A stretch of DNA of 64,000 bases from CAIJXB01 sp964455905 (GTDB taxonomy: Bacteria > Chlamydiota > Chlamydiia > Chlamydiales > Rhabdochlamydiaceae), in the NCBI GenBank assembly GCA_964455905.1, contig CAYVYN010000001.1, positions 62,001 to 126,000 of the forward strand, written 5' to 3'. The notes below the pieces were generated by a model. It was given only the letters and a program-made list of their open reading frames with translations. It did not search any database and was not told the DNA's origin. Of the stretch, positions 63,367 to 64,000 are shown piece by piece (positions within the stretch are counted from its first letter, which is position 1; every line of letters begins with the position of its first letter). A program made the translations under genes and the position numbers.

Positions 63367-63738
63367 CTAAAATTGTAATCCTGCTTCTCTTGCAGAATTC
63401 GCAAGTTCAGCCAAGAGACCATGATACTTATTGTATCCCCTATCAAAAACAACCGTGCTAATATTATGTTTTTTTGCACTCTCTGCAATTTTTAGCCCGA
63501 GTTGCTTTGCTGCTTCTTTTGATTTTTTTCCCATCTGAAGAGAAACCATATCTGCAGACAAAGTACTTGCACTAAATAAAGTCACACCAGCTTCATCATC
63601 AATTACTTGGACAGACAAATGTCTATTGGACTTTATCACGCTCATACGAGGTTTCAAAGCTGTTCCTCTTGTCTGGCTTCGTATTCTACGAGCACGTCTG
63701 GCACGCTGGTCTTTACGTTTAGCTAATCTACTTTCCAT
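63367..63738 (-). CDS. rplR: 50S ribosomal protein L18
   Basis: I start at ATG 63738 (MESRLAKRKDQRARR), because the 18 upstream residues of the longer frame overlap rplF and are not part of L18. The 123 residues include RIRSQTRGTALKPRMSV, KSNRHLSVQVIDD and the C-terminal FDRGYNKYHGLLAELANSAREAGL. It binds 5S rRNA. Confidence 0.96.
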   Translation of the reverse strand: MESRLAKRKDQRARRARRIRSQTRGTALKPRMSVIKSNRHLSVQVIDDEAGVTLFSASTLSADMVSLQMGKKSKEAAKQLGLKIAESAKKHNISTVVFDRGYNKYHGLLAELANSAREAGLQF

Positions 63739-63745
63739 ATACCAA

Positions 63746-64000
63746 TTACCCTGTTTTACCTTTTGCAGCTTTTCCTGCTTTTTTACGCACATGCTCTTTT
63801 TCGTACCGAATCCCTTTTCCCTTATAAGGTTCTGGGGGTTTCATGGCACGTACAGAGGCTGCGAATTGTCCCACACACTGCTTATCAAATCCTGTGATTA
63901 AAATAGCTGTGCTCTTATCTACAGAAACCTGAACTCCAGCAGGGATTGGAAGCTGAGTAGGATGTGAAAAACCAAGTTGGAGATCCAACATTTGTCCTTG
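63746..64000 (-). CDS. rplF: 50S ribosomal protein L6, C-terminal part (runs off the window)
   Basis: The last 84 codons of L6: GFSHPTQLPIPAGVQV, ITGFDKQCVGQFAASVRAMKPPEPYKG (split near residue 50) and YKGKGIRYEKEHVRKKAGK. The frame is still open at the window edge, so the gene continues beyond 64000. Confidence 0.95.
   Translation of the reverse strand, partial: QGQMLDLQLGFSHPTQLPIPAGVQVSVDKSTAILITGFDKQCVGQFAASVRAMKPPEPYKGKGIRYEKEHVRKKAGKAAKGKTG

Noticed and set aside
1..64000. CRISPR arrays, rRNA genes and intact insertion sequences
   Set aside because: I saw no regularly spaced direct repeats, no rRNA-like stretch and no transposase gene; the repeats found belong to LRR coding DNA, paralogues or the integrative element.

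Overview
The window is a low-GC, gene-dense chromosomal segment of an environmental (Parachlamydiales-like) chlamydia. The evidence is the type III secretion order sctJ-CT560-like(sctK)-sctL-sctR-sctS-sctT, which is the chlamydial order; a ribosomal cluster ending rpoA-rplQ-gapA followed by an acidic/Arg-rich ORF, as around CT504-CT511 of Chlamydia; a TyrP-type transporter; an Inc-like bilobed hydrophobic protein; and several Legionella-OMP/MOMP-like barrels. Base composition and the expanded accessory content fit Rhabdochlamydiaceae or Parachlamydiaceae better than Chlamydiaceae, but the family cannot be fixed from the window alone.

Layout. 0-2.3 kb: two amino-acid/metabolite transporters, the second lacking a normal start codon. 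2.4-8.1 kb: an Inc-like protein and the T3SS export-apparatus operon. 8.1-12.2 kb (minus strand): four overlapping paralogues with signal peptides. I read these as exported kinase-fold proteins because they keep the lysine, glutamate, D-x4-N and second aspartate at kinase/PI-kinase spacing. 12.4-16.1 kb: three outer-membrane barrel proteins. 16.2-21.8 kb (minus): sufBCDS and kdsB. 22-29.5 kb: an MFS carrier, a 996-residue LRR protein with four super-repeats, a frameshifted exported protein, TyrP and a barrel protein. 29.5-33.7 kb (minus): an exported thioredoxin reductase-thioredoxin fusion, a small exported Cys-containing protein, and tdh/kbl for threonine breakdown.

33.9-44.5 kb is the most unusual block. 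It holds three GT25 glycosyltransferases, a GT47/exostosin-like enzyme fused to a methyltransferase-like domain, another GT-A enzyme, a GH130-like glycosidase/phosphorylase, a choline-kinase/APH-like kinase and several methyltransferase-fold proteins. Nearly all carry Sec signal peptides and they lie in two tight minus-strand operons plus single plus-strand genes. Glycan-modifying enzymes of this kind are normally cytoplasmic. Together with the four exported kinase-like proteins, whose N-terminal Ala-Asp-Trp motif recurs on one methyltransferase, this suggests an exported sugar/protein-modification set that may act outside the bacterium. That is inference.

44.6-50.1 kb holds ordinary accessory genes (YkgJ-type Cys cluster, S9 peptidase, PgeF-like protein, methyltransferase, ProP-like MFS carrier). 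50.5-56.4 kb is a decayed integrative element in a tRNA-Leu(UAA) gene. It has a perfect 52-bp direct repeat of the tRNA 3' part at both ends, a tyrosine integrase broken by one in-frame TGA, primase/helicase and Mrr-nuclease remnants, an iteron-like inverted repeat, a trypco2-like protein, and an apparently intact exported polymorphic toxin with its likely immunity protein. 56.4-64 kb (minus) is the conserved rplF-rplR-rpsE-rplO-secY-rpsM-rpsK-rpoA-rplQ-gapA housekeeping cluster.
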